64,000 nucleotides of DNA from Anaerolineaceae bacterium (GCA_002702065.1 NZXX01000011.1:62001-126000); one strand, 5' to 3'; shown: positions 1 through 8,851, counted from the first letter of the stretch. Program-made: numbers and translations. The notes: a model not told the origin generated them from the sequence alone.

Positions 1-419
1 ACCAAGGCGATGATAACCGTATTGCGGGCGGATTCGGCATCCATAGGCTGGACAACGATTTCGGCGGGGCTGGCGCCTTCCAGGTCGAAGGTCACGTTCG
101 AGCCGCGAGTCAAGCGCAGTTCGCTGGTACCTGCCGGAAGCTCGACAACATAGCGATAGACCGCCGGGGTCACGCTGGTGTCTCTGGTGCCGCTGCCGGA
201 AAGATCGGCGTTCGGGCTGGTGACCGCAAAGCCGGACCGTGACGTCATGTCCAGAGCGAGGGCTTCATCGGCGTGATGGGTCACGCTGACGATATTGCCA
301 CTTCCGGCGGCGAACTCAACTTGATCGCCGGAATAGGTGGAGGCCTGTATCGAGTCGAACGCCCAGTAGGCGACACCGACGATAACGAGCAGCGCAATGA
401 TAATTTTAATATATTTCAT
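1..419 (-). CDS. membrane-anchored protein, C-terminus beyond window
   Basis: The gene runs off the left edge, so only 139 residues from the N-terminus are visible. I chose the ATG at 419 because GGAG lies seven bases upstream. The protein opens with KYIKIIIALLVIVGVAYWAF, a single hydrophobic helix after two lysines, fitting a membrane anchor or uncleaved signal. The rest is Ser/Thr/Gly-rich and beta-strand-like with no motif I recognise. It follows the histidine kinase gene on the same strand after a gap of about 125 bases, so it could be an envelope target or accessory of that two-component pair; this is only positional inference. Family unknown. Confidence 0.7.
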   Translation of the reverse strand, partial: MKYIKIIIALLVIVGVAYWAFDSIQASTYSGDQVEFAAGSGNIVSVTHHADEALALDMTSRSGFAVTSPNADLSGSGTRDTSVTPAVYRYVVELPAGTSELRLTRGSNVTFDLEGASPAEIVVQPMDAESARNTVIIAL

Positions 420-544
420 GGTGTTCTCCGTAAAAAACCTTCGGCCAGTGTGGATTTCTGTTCATAATCACCATACACGCCGCCTGTGGCAGGGTGATGA
501 CAGACATGTTCAGGTTTTGAAACAGGGGGTTACAAAAACGAGGT

Positions 545-1447
545 TTACCGCAGGGGCAGGTGAACGGTGACCATGGTACCTTTGCCCGGCTGGCTGCGCA
601 GGTCGATCTCGCCATCATGCCGTTCGATAATGGCTTTGACCAGCGCCAGCCCCACGCCATTGCCCGGAATGGCACGCACCTGCTGGCCGCGATACAACTC
701 TTCCCACACCAGCGGCAGTTCGGCGTCATCAATGCCCATGCCCGTGTCTTCGATCTGTACGGTCAGATCAACGCCATCTGTGCGGACCCGGATCGTGATC
801 TGGTCGCCGGGGTGGGTGTATTTGAGCGCGTTGTCGAGCAGATTATGCAGGGCCAGCAGCAGCAGGTCCTGATCGCCAATGAGCGTCGGCCAGTAGGGGG
901 GTGGTTCAAGGCTAAACTGGCGCTGACCGGCGGCCATGGCGTCGCGTTCCAGCTCCATGATTTCGTCAAACAGGGCCTGTGTGGGGATGGCATGAATCTC
1001 CAGCGGGACGATTTCAAGCTCGGATAACTTGCGCAGGTGATTGACCAGATTGCTGAGGCGGAGCGCTTCCAGTTCGATGGTCTTGATAAGCTGCTGCTGC
1101 TTGTCATCGACCAGCGTGAGGGACAGGCTGCCCAGCCCGGCGCGCATGGCGGTCAGCGGGTTTTTGAGTTCATGATCGAGCCGTGTCAGAAAACGGCGGT
1201 GCTCGGCAAAGGCCTGCCGCTGCGCCTGTTCGAAACTTTGCTGGTGCATCCGGTCCAGCGTTTCGCGCACCACCAGACTTAAGGCGGCGAAGATCGCCAG
1301 GCTCAGGCCCAGAATGAGGATGAGGACATCGAAATCAACAGGCAGCAGGATGAGGTTGTCGATCACGCTGACCCGCAGCACCAGCGCAATGCCTGCCAGC
1401 CCCAAACCCAGCGGCAGTAAAATGCCTAACCATTTGCGTCTGCTCAT
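545..1447 (-). CDS. sensor histidine kinase
   Basis: This 300-residue protein has two N-terminal membrane helices (about 7-25 and 38-60) with only a short loop between them, so there is almost no extracellular sensor domain. A HisKA dimerisation helix follows, with the phospho-acceptor His92 in the H-box DHELKNPL. The HATPase domain has the N-box HNLLDNALKYT, the G1 box DTGMGI and the G2 box GNGVGLALV. The start codon overlaps the stop of the response regulator gene (ATGA), so the two are translationally coupled and surely partners. The lack of a large periplasmic domain suggests it senses something within or near the membrane, or relies on another protein. Confidence 0.95.
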   Translation of the reverse strand: MSRRKWLGILLPLGLGLAGIALVLRVSVIDNLILLPVDFDVLILILGLSLAIFAALSLVVRETLDRMHQQSFEQAQRQAFAEHRRFLTRLDHELKNPLTAMRAGLGSLSLTLVDDKQQQLIKTIELEALRLSNLVNHLRKLSELEIVPLEIHAIPTQALFDEIMELERDAMAAGQRQFSLEPPPYWPTLIGDQDLLLLALHNLLDNALKYTHPGDQITIRVRTDGVDLTVQIEDTGMGIDDAELPLVWEELYRGQQVRAIPGNGVGLALVKAIIERHDGEIDLRSQPGKGTMVTVHLPLR

Positions 1448-2163
1448 CCCTGACCTTCGTGCACCACGCCGACAAAGCGATACCCCATGCCGGGCACGGT
1501 TTCAATATAGGTCGGATCGGCAGGGTCGTCGTTGAGGATTTTTCGCAGTTCGGCGATGCGGGTATCGACAAAGCGCACGCCGATGGCCGTATCCCACCCC
1601 CAGACCGCGTCCAGCAGCCGCTCCCGCGAGACCAGCTCATCCGTGTGCAGCATCAGATATTCCAGAATGGACACCGATTTGGGCGTGAGCGGCACTTCGT
1701 TCTGATCCAGATACACGCGTCGGGAACTGCGATCCAGCATCAGGCCGGCACAGGCCAGCCGTCGCGCCGCACTGAGCGAGCGGGTGCCCGGTTGGGTGCG
1801 GCGCAGCACCGCCCGGATGCGCACCACCAGTTCCTGCGGGTCAAATGGCTTGTTCAGATAGTCGTCTGCGCCTTCTTCCAGCGCCATGATGCGCTCGGCG
1901 GTGCCGGTCAGCTGAGTCATCAGGATGACGGGAATCCAGTTGTTTTCACGGCGCAGATGACGCAGGATTTCCCGCCCATCCAGGCCCGGCATCAGCACAT
2001 CCAGTATGACAATATCTGGCTTGTTGGCTGCGATGTGCGCCAGTGCCTGCTGCCCATTGGGCGCAACCACGATGTCGAACCCCGATAGCCTGAGGAAAGT
2101 AGTCAGCATCGTGGTGATGGCTTCGTCATCGTCTACGAGCAGAATTCTGGGCTTGGTTTCCAT
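1444..2163 (-). CDS. OmpR/PhoB-family response regulator
   Basis: This is a 239-residue two-domain regulator. The receiver domain (1-120) has the acidic pocket DDD at 11-13, phospho-acceptor Asp55 in LDVLMPG, Thr83 and Lys105 in NKPF. The C-terminal winged helix (about 140-235) has the OmpR-type features VSRERLLDAVWG and a final IETVPGMGYRFV hairpin. It is the first gene of the operon with the overlapping kinase and is divergent from the NamZ gene, 73 bases away. A TATAAT hexamer on the minus strand at 2197-2202 sits about 35 bases upstream of the start and is a good -10 candidate, though I see no clear -35. Confidence 0.96.
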   Translation of the reverse strand: METKPRILLVDDDEAITTMLTTFLRLSGFDIVVAPNGQQALAHIAANKPDIVILDVLMPGLDGREILRHLRRENNWIPVILMTQLTGTAERIMALEEGADDYLNKPFDPQELVVRIRAVLRRTQPGTRSLSAARRLACAGLMLDRSSRRVYLDQNEVPLTPKSVSILEYLMLHTDELVSRERLLDAVWGWDTAIGVRFVDTRIAELRKILNDDPADPTYIETVPGMGYRFVGVVHEGQG

Positions 2164-2196
2164 AGCGGCAATTGTTCATGGCTTCGATTACACAGT

Positions 2197-2202
2197 ATTA
2201 TA
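2197..2202 (-). promoter_or_regulatory. -10 element candidate for the two-component operon
   Basis: Read on the minus strand this is a perfect TATAAT, about 35 bases before the response regulator start. No good -35 hexamer is present at 16-18 bases, so expression may depend on an activator. On the plus strand the same bases give TATTAT (2196-2201) with TTGTTC 18 bases upstream, a weaker promoter candidate for the NamZ gene. Confidence 0.4.
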
Positions 2203-2236
2203 CCCGACGTGTGATACCGCAATGGAGTAGGTTGAC

Positions 2237-3418
2237 TTGAACGCTGTTCGCCCCGGAATTGATGTGCTGCGTGAGGATAATTTTGCTCGTCTGCGCGGCC
2301 AGCGCGTCGGCCTCATGACCAACCCGGCGGCGGTCACACACGATCTGAACAGCACCTATCGCCTGCTGACGGATGCACCGGAAGTGAGCGTGGTTGCGCT
2401 GTTCGCGCCGGAACATGGCTTTGCCGCGTCGGCGCCCGATGCCGAACGTATCCAGCACCAGACCGATGCCCGAACCGGTTTACCCGTTTACAGCCTGTAT
2501 GGGGAGTCGTACCGGCCCGACGCCGCTATGCTGCACGGGCTGGATGTGCTGGTGTGCGATATTCAGGATATTGGCGTGCGCTTCTACACGTTCGCCTGGA
2601 CCGTAACGCACATTCTGGAGGCGGCTGGCGAACAGGGCGTGCGCGTCATGATCCTGGACCGGCCCAACCCGCTGGGGGGTGAGAAGGTGGCCGGGCCGCT
2701 GCTCGAACCTGCGCTGGCGTCATTTGTGGGGCGGGTGCCGCTGCCCATTGTCCATGGTCTGACGCTGGGTGAGCTGGCACGCTGGTTTAACGCGGTCTGG
2801 AACCCTGCGCCAGCAGAACTGGATGTGATCCGGTGTGCGGGCTGGCAGCGTACCATGCGCTGGCCGGAAACCGGTCTGCATTGGGTCGGGCCGTCACCGA
2901 ATATGCCGCATCTCAGCACGCTCTGGCAGTATCCGGGTGCCTGTCTGGTCGAAGGCACGACGCTGTCTGAAGGGCGTGGGACTGCGCTGCCCTTCGAGGT
3001 TGTGGGCGCGCCCTGGATCGACGGGCTGGTACTGGCCGATGTCCTCAACGCGATGGCATGGGGTGGGGTGCGCTTTCGCCCGCACGTCTTCCAGCCGACC
3101 GCCAGCAAGTGGGCCGGGCAGACCTGTTACGGGGTGCAGGCGCATCTCACCGACATAGACCACTGGCGGCCTGTTGAAACATGGCTGGGCGTCATTCAGG
3201 TGATCCACGGCCTGTACCCGGCACCGTTCGGCTGGCTGCCGCCGCAGACGGACGGAGTCGAGCCGGGGACGGTTTATCATTTTGACCGGCTGATGGGTTC
3301 CGAAACCTATCGTCACGGAATCGAAAATGGCGTATCATGGGAGCGCCTGACCGCTGGTTGGGATGCTGACAGTCAGCAGTTTCGCCGTGATGTCGCTGCC
3401 TATCTACTTTACGAATGA
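2237..3418 (+). CDS. namZ: NamZ-type exo-beta-N-acetylmuramidase (DUF1343)
   Basis: The 393-residue protein matches the DUF1343 family, whose Bacillus member (NamZ/YbbC) removes terminal MurNAc from peptidoglycan fragments. Visible family features are the N-terminal GQRVGLMTNPAAV strand, the active-site region FAPEHGF, the DIQDIGVRFYT segment, DRPNPLGG and the EGRGTALPFE stretch. The start is TTG at 2237 with GGAG nine bases upstream; no usable ATG precedes it in frame. No signal peptide is apparent, although some relatives are secreted, so it probably works on internalised muropeptides. The next gene encodes a beta-lactamase-fold amidase like the NamZ neighbour YbbE/AmiE, which supports a muropeptide-recycling role. 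Confidence 0.9.
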   Translation: MNAVRPGIDVLREDNFARLRGQRVGLMTNPAAVTHDLNSTYRLLTDAPEVSVVALFAPEHGFAASAPDAERIQHQTDARTGLPVYSLYGESYRPDAAMLHGLDVLVCDIQDIGVRFYTFAWTVTHILEAAGEQGVRVMILDRPNPLGGEKVAGPLLEPALASFVGRVPLPIVHGLTLGELARWFNAVWNPAPAELDVIRCAGWQRTMRWPETGLHWVGPSPNMPHLSTLWQYPGACLVEGTTLSEGRGTALPFEVVGAPWIDGLVLADVLNAMAWGGVRFRPHVFQPTASKWAGQTCYGVQAHLTDIDHWRPVETWLGVIQVIHGLYPAPFGWLPPQTDGVEPGTVYHFDRLMGSETYRHGIENGVSWERLTAGWDADSQQFRRDVAAYLLYE

Positions 3419-3428
3419 GGATGCCAAT

Positions 3429-4679
3429 TTGCCCGCGCTTGCCGATACCCCCTCCAGCCAGTTTGTCAACCAGCTTAAACCAGCTTCCTACCAACAAGTC
3501 GACCAGATCATGCAGGCCGGTGCCGGCCATGTGTTTCCTGGCGTGGCTATCACGGTCATTCATGATGGCGAAGTGGTGCTGAATCAGGCATGGGGCTGCC
3601 TGGAACCGCAAAAAAACATGCTGCTCACGCAACCCGATTCGCTGTTTGATCTGGCCTCAATCACAAAAATATTTACGACATCAACGTTGCTGGTGTTGTT
3701 GCATGCAAGAATGCTTGAATTCAACACACCGCTGGTCGAGTTGATCCCGGAATTTGGCGAGTCCGGTCCGCGCCCGGTCGATGGTGGCCTCGACCCTCAC
3801 AGCAAGCAACCGCTGCCGGTGCCGGACGGGCTGAGGGGGTTAACTGTCGACCCCCGGCAGGTGACGCTGTGGCATCTGCTAACGCACACGTCCGGGTTAG
3901 CGCCCTGGCGCGATGTTTACAACGCTGCCGGGCCGGTGCCTGCGCCGCCTGATGAACCGGAGCCTGTGAGCCGGTATACCCGTTGGGACAACGCATTGCA
4001 CGCCCTGTGCCACTATCCGTTTGTCGATGCGCCGGGGGATGTGGTGCGTTACAGTGACCTCGGCCTGCTGCTGCTGGGTGAGGTGGTGCGGCGGCTTTCT
4101 GGCATGGAACTGGACGAGGCGATTGCGGCATATGTCCTTGAACCCCTGAAACTGGCTTCGCCGGTATTCAATCCGGTGCGGGCCGGACGCAGCCGCGACA
4201 CCATTCATCCAACCGAAGACGACCCGATGTGGCGCAAGCGTTGGGTGTGGGGCGAAGTGCATGATGAGAATGCCTGTGGGGTAGGGGGCGTGGCGGGGCA
4301 TGCCGGGTTGTTCAGCACGGCGCGCGATGTGGCGGCACTGGGGCAGGCATGGCTGGACCGGGACACACGGCTGAACATCGCGCCGGAGACAATGACACTG
4401 GCGACGCAGGAACATGCCAGCACAGGCGATATGCGGCGCGGCCTCGGCTGGCAGATCAGGGCGTGGGAAGGAGCCAACGCAGGCGACCGGATGAGCGCGC
4501 ACACATACGGACATACCGGCTTTACCGGCAATTCGCTGTGGATTGACCCGGAACGGCGCTTGGTCATCGCCACGCTGACCAATGCGGTTTATTACGGGCG
4601 CGCATTCAACGGCTTGTATGAGTTCCGGCGCACCATCCATGACACGCTGGTCGAGCAGTTGAGTCCCTCAACCCCATGA
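3429..4679 (+). CDS. serine beta-lactamase-family hydrolase, AmiE/YbbE-like
   Basis: I place the start at TTG 3429, with GAGG eight bases upstream, giving 416 residues; an in-frame ATG at 3363 exists but lies inside the NamZ gene. The class C beta-lactamase/esterase fold is shown by Ser77 and Lys80 in SITK, the HTSGL motif and a YSD motif replacing the usual YxN, then a late GHTGFTG in place of KTG. In Bacillus the NamZ gene is linked to a serine amidase of this fold that removes peptides from MurNAc, which fits this neighbour. No signal peptide is visible. The stop overlaps the start of the following MazF-like gene by ATGA. Confidence 0.85.
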   Translation: MPALADTPSSQFVNQLKPASYQQVDQIMQAGAGHVFPGVAITVIHDGEVVLNQAWGCLEPQKNMLLTQPDSLFDLASITKIFTTSTLLVLLHARMLEFNTPLVELIPEFGESGPRPVDGGLDPHSKQPLPVPDGLRGLTVDPRQVTLWHLLTHTSGLAPWRDVYNAAGPVPAPPDEPEPVSRYTRWDNALHALCHYPFVDAPGDVVRYSDLGLLLLGEVVRRLSGMELDEAIAAYVLEPLKLASPVFNPVRAGRSRDTIHPTEDDPMWRKRWVWGEVHDENACGVGGVAGHAGLFSTARDVAALGQAWLDRDTRLNIAPETMTLATQEHASTGDMRRGLGWQIRAWEGANAGDRMSAHTYGHTGFTGNSLWIDPERRLVIATLTNAVYYGRAFNGLYEFRRTIHDTLVEQLSPSTP

Positions 4680-5011
4680 ATATCCGGCAGGGGGATATTT
4701 ACTGGCTGCAACCGGCCCCGGAAGAAGGTATCGCGCACCCGTATGTGGTCATACAGGTGCCCGACAACGATGTCGATACTGTCACGGTCTGCGCCCTGAC
4801 CTCGAATATCAAGCGGGTGAGTCTGCCCGGCAATGTGCTGCTGGAAGCTGGCGAATCCAACCTGTCCCGGCCCAGCGTCGTCGAGGTATCTAAAACCGCG
4901 TCTGTCGCGCCGGACCGTCTGGGCGACTACATCGGCACTCTGACGCCACAGCGCGTCGAGCAGATTCTGGCGGGTATCCGCTTTGTCCAGACCGCGTACT
5001 TCAGGGACTAG
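4676..5011 (+). CDS. MazF/PemK-like protein without adjacent antitoxin
   Basis: This 111-residue protein has the PemK/MazF SH3-like barrel pattern: an N-terminal RQGDIYW, a YVVIQ strand, VCALTSNIK holding the conserved Thr-Ser pair at 42-43, and a C-terminal LGTLTPQRVEQI-like helix. In typical MazF ribonucleases the second strand is preceded by Arg-Pro; here it is His21-Pro22. No antitoxin-sized gene lies on either side. The start overlaps the preceding hydrolase stop, so the gene is translated with a peptidoglycan-recycling enzyme rather than with an antitoxin. It may be a toxin with a distant partner, or a domesticated RNA-binding protein. Family call is firm, activity is not. Confidence 0.8.
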   Translation: MNIRQGDIYWLQPAPEEGIAHPYVVIQVPDNDVDTVTVCALTSNIKRVSLPGNVLLEAGESNLSRPSVVEVSKTASVAPDRLGDYIGTLTPQRVEQILAGIRFVQTAYFRD

Positions 5012-5214
5012 ATGCGGCGCGTGCCTGCTGGAAACAGGGCAGGGGTACAACACCGCCTAACCGGAAAAAATTCACCAATTTGCTCAGTCAGTTGGCGATA
5101 CGCCGTCGCCGGGTTTTGACCGGCACGCCTGCAAAATGTGCGGTCGCCGTTTTTACCGGGCGGAAGTGCAGGTCCGTAAAATGCAATTTGCCATCAACCA
5201 ACCAGGTAAGAAAT

Positions 5215-5243
5215 TTGACAAACCTGTGCCTGTGATAAAGAAT
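5215..5243 (+). promoter_or_regulatory. promoter candidate for the first LplABC operon
   Basis: A perfect TTGACA at 5215-5220 is followed after 17 bases by AAGAAT (5238-5243), a 4/6 match to the -10 consensus, about 45 bases before the permease start. The 278-base gap 5012-5289 holds no gene I can support; a small GCCGG/CCGGC hairpin at 5108-5124 is its only other structure. Confidence 0.4.
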
Positions 5244-5289
5244 TGTGGCTCAATAGAGATCTTGGAACAAGCCACTTCTAGGAGAATTT

Positions 5290-6276
5290 ATGGGATTGCC
5301 GGTGACTGAGCCGCTGAAGCAGCCAGCAGCCAACCTGCTTGGTGGTCGGCTAAAAGGCCTTCAGGGTCAGCGTTTTCGCCGTAATATGGTCTGGTTCTTC
5401 ATGGCCTTACCGGCGCTGGTGTGGATCTTCATTTTTAAGTATGTCACGCTGTTCGGCATCTGGATCGCGTTCACCAATTACAAGGCGCGGCGAGGGGTCT
5501 TTGGCAGTGACTTCATCGGCCTGAAGAATTTTGAGTTCCTCTTTGCCACCGATACCGCCATCCGAGCCACCCGCAATACGGTACTGTTGAATATCCTCTT
5601 TATTACCGCCGGTCTGATGGTGGCCTTGTTTGTCGCGTGGTTGATGTTCGAAATTTACAGCAGTGCGCTGACCAAGTTTTATCAGACCATGCTGCTGCTG
5701 CCGCGCTTCATTTCGTGGGTGATTGCCTCGTATTTTGTCTTTGCGCTGCTGGCGACAGACAACGGTTTGATCAACGGCATGTTAAGCAATGCAGGTGCGG
5801 AGACGGTCAGCTGGTATTCTTCACCGGAGTATTGGCCGGCGATTCTACTGTTTTCCAGCCTGTGGAACAATGTCGGCATCAGCAGCCTTATTTACCTGGC
5901 AGGCATGTTAGCCATCGACCCGCAGCTTTTCGAAGCGGCCCGGATTGATGGCGCGGGCAAATGGCAGCAGTTTCTGAAGATCTCGCTGCCCATGATTATG
6001 CCGCTGGTCGTGATCAACCTGCTGCTGGCGATGGCAGGCATTTTCAGCGCCGACTTCGGCCTCTTTTTCCAGATTCCGCGCAATCAGCCCTTACTCTATC
6101 CGACGACGGATGTCCTCGATACATTCATCTATCGGTCCCTTCTGGTCACTCAAAATGTGAGCATGGCGGCGGCGGCGCAGTTCTATCAGTCCATTGTCGG
6201 GTTCGTGCTGGTCCTGTTCTTCAACTGGGTTGTCCGGCGCATTGAACGACACGACGAACCACTGTCTCTGTTTTAG
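5290..6276 (+). CDS. lplB: ABC transporter permease, LplB family
   Basis: This 328-residue inner-membrane permease belongs to the CUT1-related LplB group of saccharide importers. It has a cytoplasmic N-terminal tail of about 35 residues, then six hydrophobic helices starting at MVWFFMALPALVWIFIF. The EAA loop that docks with the ATPase is EAARIDGAGKWQQFLKISLP, with the usual Gly. AGGAG lies upstream of the ATG. The partner permease follows after 11 bases and the solute-binding protein after that, giving the classic lplB-lplC-lplA order but without an ATPase gene, which is normally shared from elsewhere in the genome for this class. Substrate is probably an oligosaccharide. Confidence 0.93.
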   Translation: MGLPVTEPLKQPAANLLGGRLKGLQGQRFRRNMVWFFMALPALVWIFIFKYVTLFGIWIAFTNYKARRGVFGSDFIGLKNFEFLFATDTAIRATRNTVLLNILFITAGLMVALFVAWLMFEIYSSALTKFYQTMLLLPRFISWVIASYFVFALLATDNGLINGMLSNAGAETVSWYSSPEYWPAILLFSSLWNNVGISSLIYLAGMLAIDPQLFEAARIDGAGKWQQFLKISLPMIMPLVVINLLLAMAGIFSADFGLFFQIPRNQPLLYPTTDVLDTFIYRSLLVTQNVSMAAAAQFYQSIVGFVLVLFFNWVVRRIERHDEPLSLF

Positions 6277-6287
6277 AAAGTCTGCCC

Positions 6288-7199
6288 ATGAGCACTTATG
6301 CACAGCAACTGCGTGAAGTCAAAAAACATGATTTCGAACGTTTCCTCAACCTCCTGGGCCGCTTCAGTGTGCATCTGGCCCTGCTGATCTTCGGGCTGGC
6401 CTGCCTGGTACCGCTGCTGCTCATCGTTTCGGCCTCCTTCACCGATGAGACGGCGCTGACGCTGCATGGCTATGGGCTGCTGCCTGCCGAGTTCAGCCTG
6501 GAAGCATATGAGTTGATCTTCAAACAGCCGGACGCGATTATCCGTGCTTACATCGTCACCATCTTCACGACGATTGTTGGGACCGCCATCTCGGTGACGC
6601 TCATGTCCATGCTGGCTTATCCGCTGTCGCGCCGCGACTTTTTCCTGCGCCGCCCGCTGTCGTTCTTTGTTTTCTTTACGATGTTGTTCAATGGCGGCAT
6701 TGTGCCGTATTACATCCTCATGACGCAGTTCCTGCGCGTGCAGGATACGGTCCTCGCCCTGCTGCTGCCGCATTTTGTGGGTGTGTTTTATGTGCTCATT
6801 CTGCGCACCTATTTTGCCGGGCTGCCAACCGAGATTTTTGACGCGGCCCGGGTGGACGGGGCAGGAGAGGTGCGCATCTTCTTTTTGATCGTGCTGCCAC
6901 TTTCCAAACCAGCGCTGGCGACCATTGGCTTGTTCGTCGCGCTGAATTACTGGAATGACTGGACCACGCCTTTGTATTTCATCCGTGATGCCAATCTGTA
7001 TCCGCTGCAATACCTGCTCTACATCATCCAGAGTAACGCCGATGCCATGAATCTCAACCCTGATCTAATCGAAGGCTCCTTGCCGACGCAGACCACGCGG
7101 ATGGCGATGGCGGTACTGGCGACCGGGCCAGCGGCGATCATGTTCCTGTTCTTTCAGAAGTATCTGGTTCGGGGCATTACGCTGGGGTCCTTCAAATAG
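6288..7199 (+). CDS. lplC: ABC transporter permease, LplC/YtcP family
   Basis: The second permease of the importer has 303 residues, six predicted helices and the EAA-loop version DAARVDGAGEVRIFFLIVLP. The N-terminal cytoplasmic segment is charged (REVKKHDFERFLNL) and the C-terminus ends in the family-typical KYLVRGITLGSFK. It pairs with the upstream LplB-type subunit to form the membrane channel. The gap to the upstream stop is 11 bases, and 68 bases separate it from the binding-protein gene. The latter gap contains an 11-bp palindrome TGTTGACAACA (7226-7236), which could be an operator or chance. Confidence 0.93.
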   Translation: MSTYAQQLREVKKHDFERFLNLLGRFSVHLALLIFGLACLVPLLLIVSASFTDETALTLHGYGLLPAEFSLEAYELIFKQPDAIIRAYIVTIFTTIVGTAISVTLMSMLAYPLSRRDFFLRRPLSFFVFFTMLFNGGIVPYYILMTQFLRVQDTVLALLLPHFVGVFYVLILRTYFAGLPTEIFDAARVDGAGEVRIFFLIVLPLSKPALATIGLFVALNYWNDWTTPLYFIRDANLYPLQYLLYIIQSNADAMNLNPDLIEGSLPTQTTRMAMAVLATGPAAIMFLFFQKYLVRGITLGSFK

Positions 7200-7267
7200 T
7201 GTTTTATCAGCAATCAGTTTGATGCTGTTGACAACATGCGATAAAGAACCTTTAAGGAGACATAATT

Positions 7268-8800
7268 GTGACCAAGCACCTTTCGCGTCGAGATTTTCTG
7301 AAAAGTACCGGGGCAGCCACGGCGGCAACAGGCATCTCCCTGTCCCCGCTGGCCGCTTTCGCCAGTCGTGCCGCTGCGCAGGGCGATCTGCCGCTTGTTG
7401 AACTGCGCTACCTCATTCGCGGTCAGGCGCAGCCGGATGTTGAGACCGTCCAGAATGCGCTCAACGCCATACTCGAAGAACGCATCAACGCCCATATCAT
7501 CCTCGATTTTATCGAACCGGGTGCGTTCAACGACCAGATGGCGCTGATCAATGCGGCGGCGGAAGAATATGATCTGGTTTATACTGCGCCCTGGACCAAC
7601 AATTACTACACCAACGTGAATCAGGAGTATCTGCTGCCGCTGGACGATCTGCTGATGGAATATGCCCCCGGCACCTGGGCCAGCATGCAGCCCGCCACCT
7701 GGGAAGCTGCCCGTGTCGATGGTCAGATTTATGGTGTCATCAACCAGCAGATTTTTGTCAAGCCATTTGGCCCGTCGATCCGCACGGACATTCTGGACCA
7801 GCTTGACCTGTGGGACCAGTTCCAGGCGGTGTCGCACTATTCGGAATTGACGCCGATTCTGGCCCAGCTGCATGAGCTGGTGCAGCAAGATGATTCCCTG
7901 ACGCACGTGTTTGCCGGTGGCTCGATCTTCATGCCGGAAATCTGGGGATTCGACCCGCAGGGGTCACAGGACCTGGGGCTGGCGGTCCGGTCAACTGACG
8001 CGGACGCACAGGTGCAAATCTGGGCACAGCAGGATGAGTTCCGTCAGGCCGCCGAGCTGACTCGCGAATGGTACCTGGCCGGTTATCGCCCAAGTGATGT
8101 GCTGACACCCGACGAACAGGATCGTGGCTGGTCTGCCGGTCAGTATCCACTGCGCGGTCTGGCCGGGGTGGTCAAACCCGGTGGCGACGCGGAGGTTGAG
8201 GCACGGTGGGGCTGGCCGGTATTCTCCGTCCCGATTGCCGAACCGCTGCTGACGACCGCCGGTACCACCGCGACCCTGACCGGTATCAGCTCGACCTCGC
8301 GCAACCCCGAACGGGCCATGATGTTCCTGGAACTGCTGAACACCGATGAGACAATTTACAATATGCTGTGCAAGGGTGTAGAGGGTGTCCATTGGGAATG
8401 GGCCGACGAAGAACGCCGCCTGATCCAACCCGCTGGCGGCGCCGAGAGCTTCACCGATGTCGGCTGGAACCCCAACACCGACTGGATGTTCGGCAATGTC
8501 TTCAACTCCTACTACTCCAGCGAAGCGCAGGTCGGCGCATGGCCAGAGACGGCAGAGCTGAACCGCAACGCGCGCCCTTCGCCGGTGCTCGGCTTCACCT
8601 TCGATGTGACGCCGGTCGAAACCGAAATTGCGTCACTGGCCGGTGTCGGCAGCGAGTTTACCGAACCGCTGGTCAACGGTCTGGTCGATACCGAGGCAGG
8701 TATTCAGGCTCTGGTCGATGCCCAGCTTGCGGCAGGGATCGAGCGCGTGCAGGAAGAAATGCAGCGCCAGATCGACGCCTGGAAAGAAAGCATGGCCTGA
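7268..8800 (+). CDS. Tat-exported extracellular solute-binding protein (LplA-like)
   Basis: The 510-residue protein is the ligand-capture subunit of the preceding LplBC importer. It starts at GTG 7268 with AAGGAGA eight bases upstream. The N-terminus SRRDFLKSTGAA is a twin-arginine signal (RRxFLK) followed by a hydrophobic stretch and a cleavage region around ASRAAAQG, so it is exported folded. The other four binding proteins in the window use ordinary Sec-type signals. There is no lipobox cysteine, so how it is held at the cell surface is unclear. The size and the EYDLVYTAPWTNNY region match the large LplA-type sugar-binding proteins. A stem-loop (8827-8851) follows the gene. Confidence 0.9.
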   Translation: MTKHLSRRDFLKSTGAATAATGISLSPLAAFASRAAAQGDLPLVELRYLIRGQAQPDVETVQNALNAILEERINAHIILDFIEPGAFNDQMALINAAAEEYDLVYTAPWTNNYYTNVNQEYLLPLDDLLMEYAPGTWASMQPATWEAARVDGQIYGVINQQIFVKPFGPSIRTDILDQLDLWDQFQAVSHYSELTPILAQLHELVQQDDSLTHVFAGGSIFMPEIWGFDPQGSQDLGLAVRSTDADAQVQIWAQQDEFRQAAELTREWYLAGYRPSDVLTPDEQDRGWSAGQYPLRGLAGVVKPGGDAEVEARWGWPVFSVPIAEPLLTTAGTTATLTGISSTSRNPERAMMFLELLNTDETIYNMLCKGVEGVHWEWADEERRLIQPAGGAESFTDVGWNPNTDWMFGNVFNSYYSSEAQVGAWPETAELNRNARPSPVLGFTFDVTPVETEIASLAGVGSEFTEPLVNGLVDTEAGIQALVDAQLAAGIERVQEEMQRQIDAWKESMA

Positions 8801-8826
8801 TTCCAGGCCCCGAATACAGACTCACA

Positions 8827-8851
8827 AGGTGCTGTCCACGTGGCAGCACCT
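8827..8851 (+). repeat. stem-loop after solute-binding-protein gene
   Basis: AGGTGCTG (8827-8834) pairs perfectly with CAGCACCT (8844-8851) across a nine-base loop. No T-run follows, so it is more likely an mRNA-stabilising or attenuating hairpin than a full terminator. It lies 27 bases after the binding-protein stop and 55 bases before the next start. Confidence 0.6.

Noticed and set aside
7228-7233. TTGACA as a promoter of the Tat binding-protein gene
   Set aside because: No -10 element at 16-18 bases; the hexamer is part of the palindrome TGTTGACAACA.
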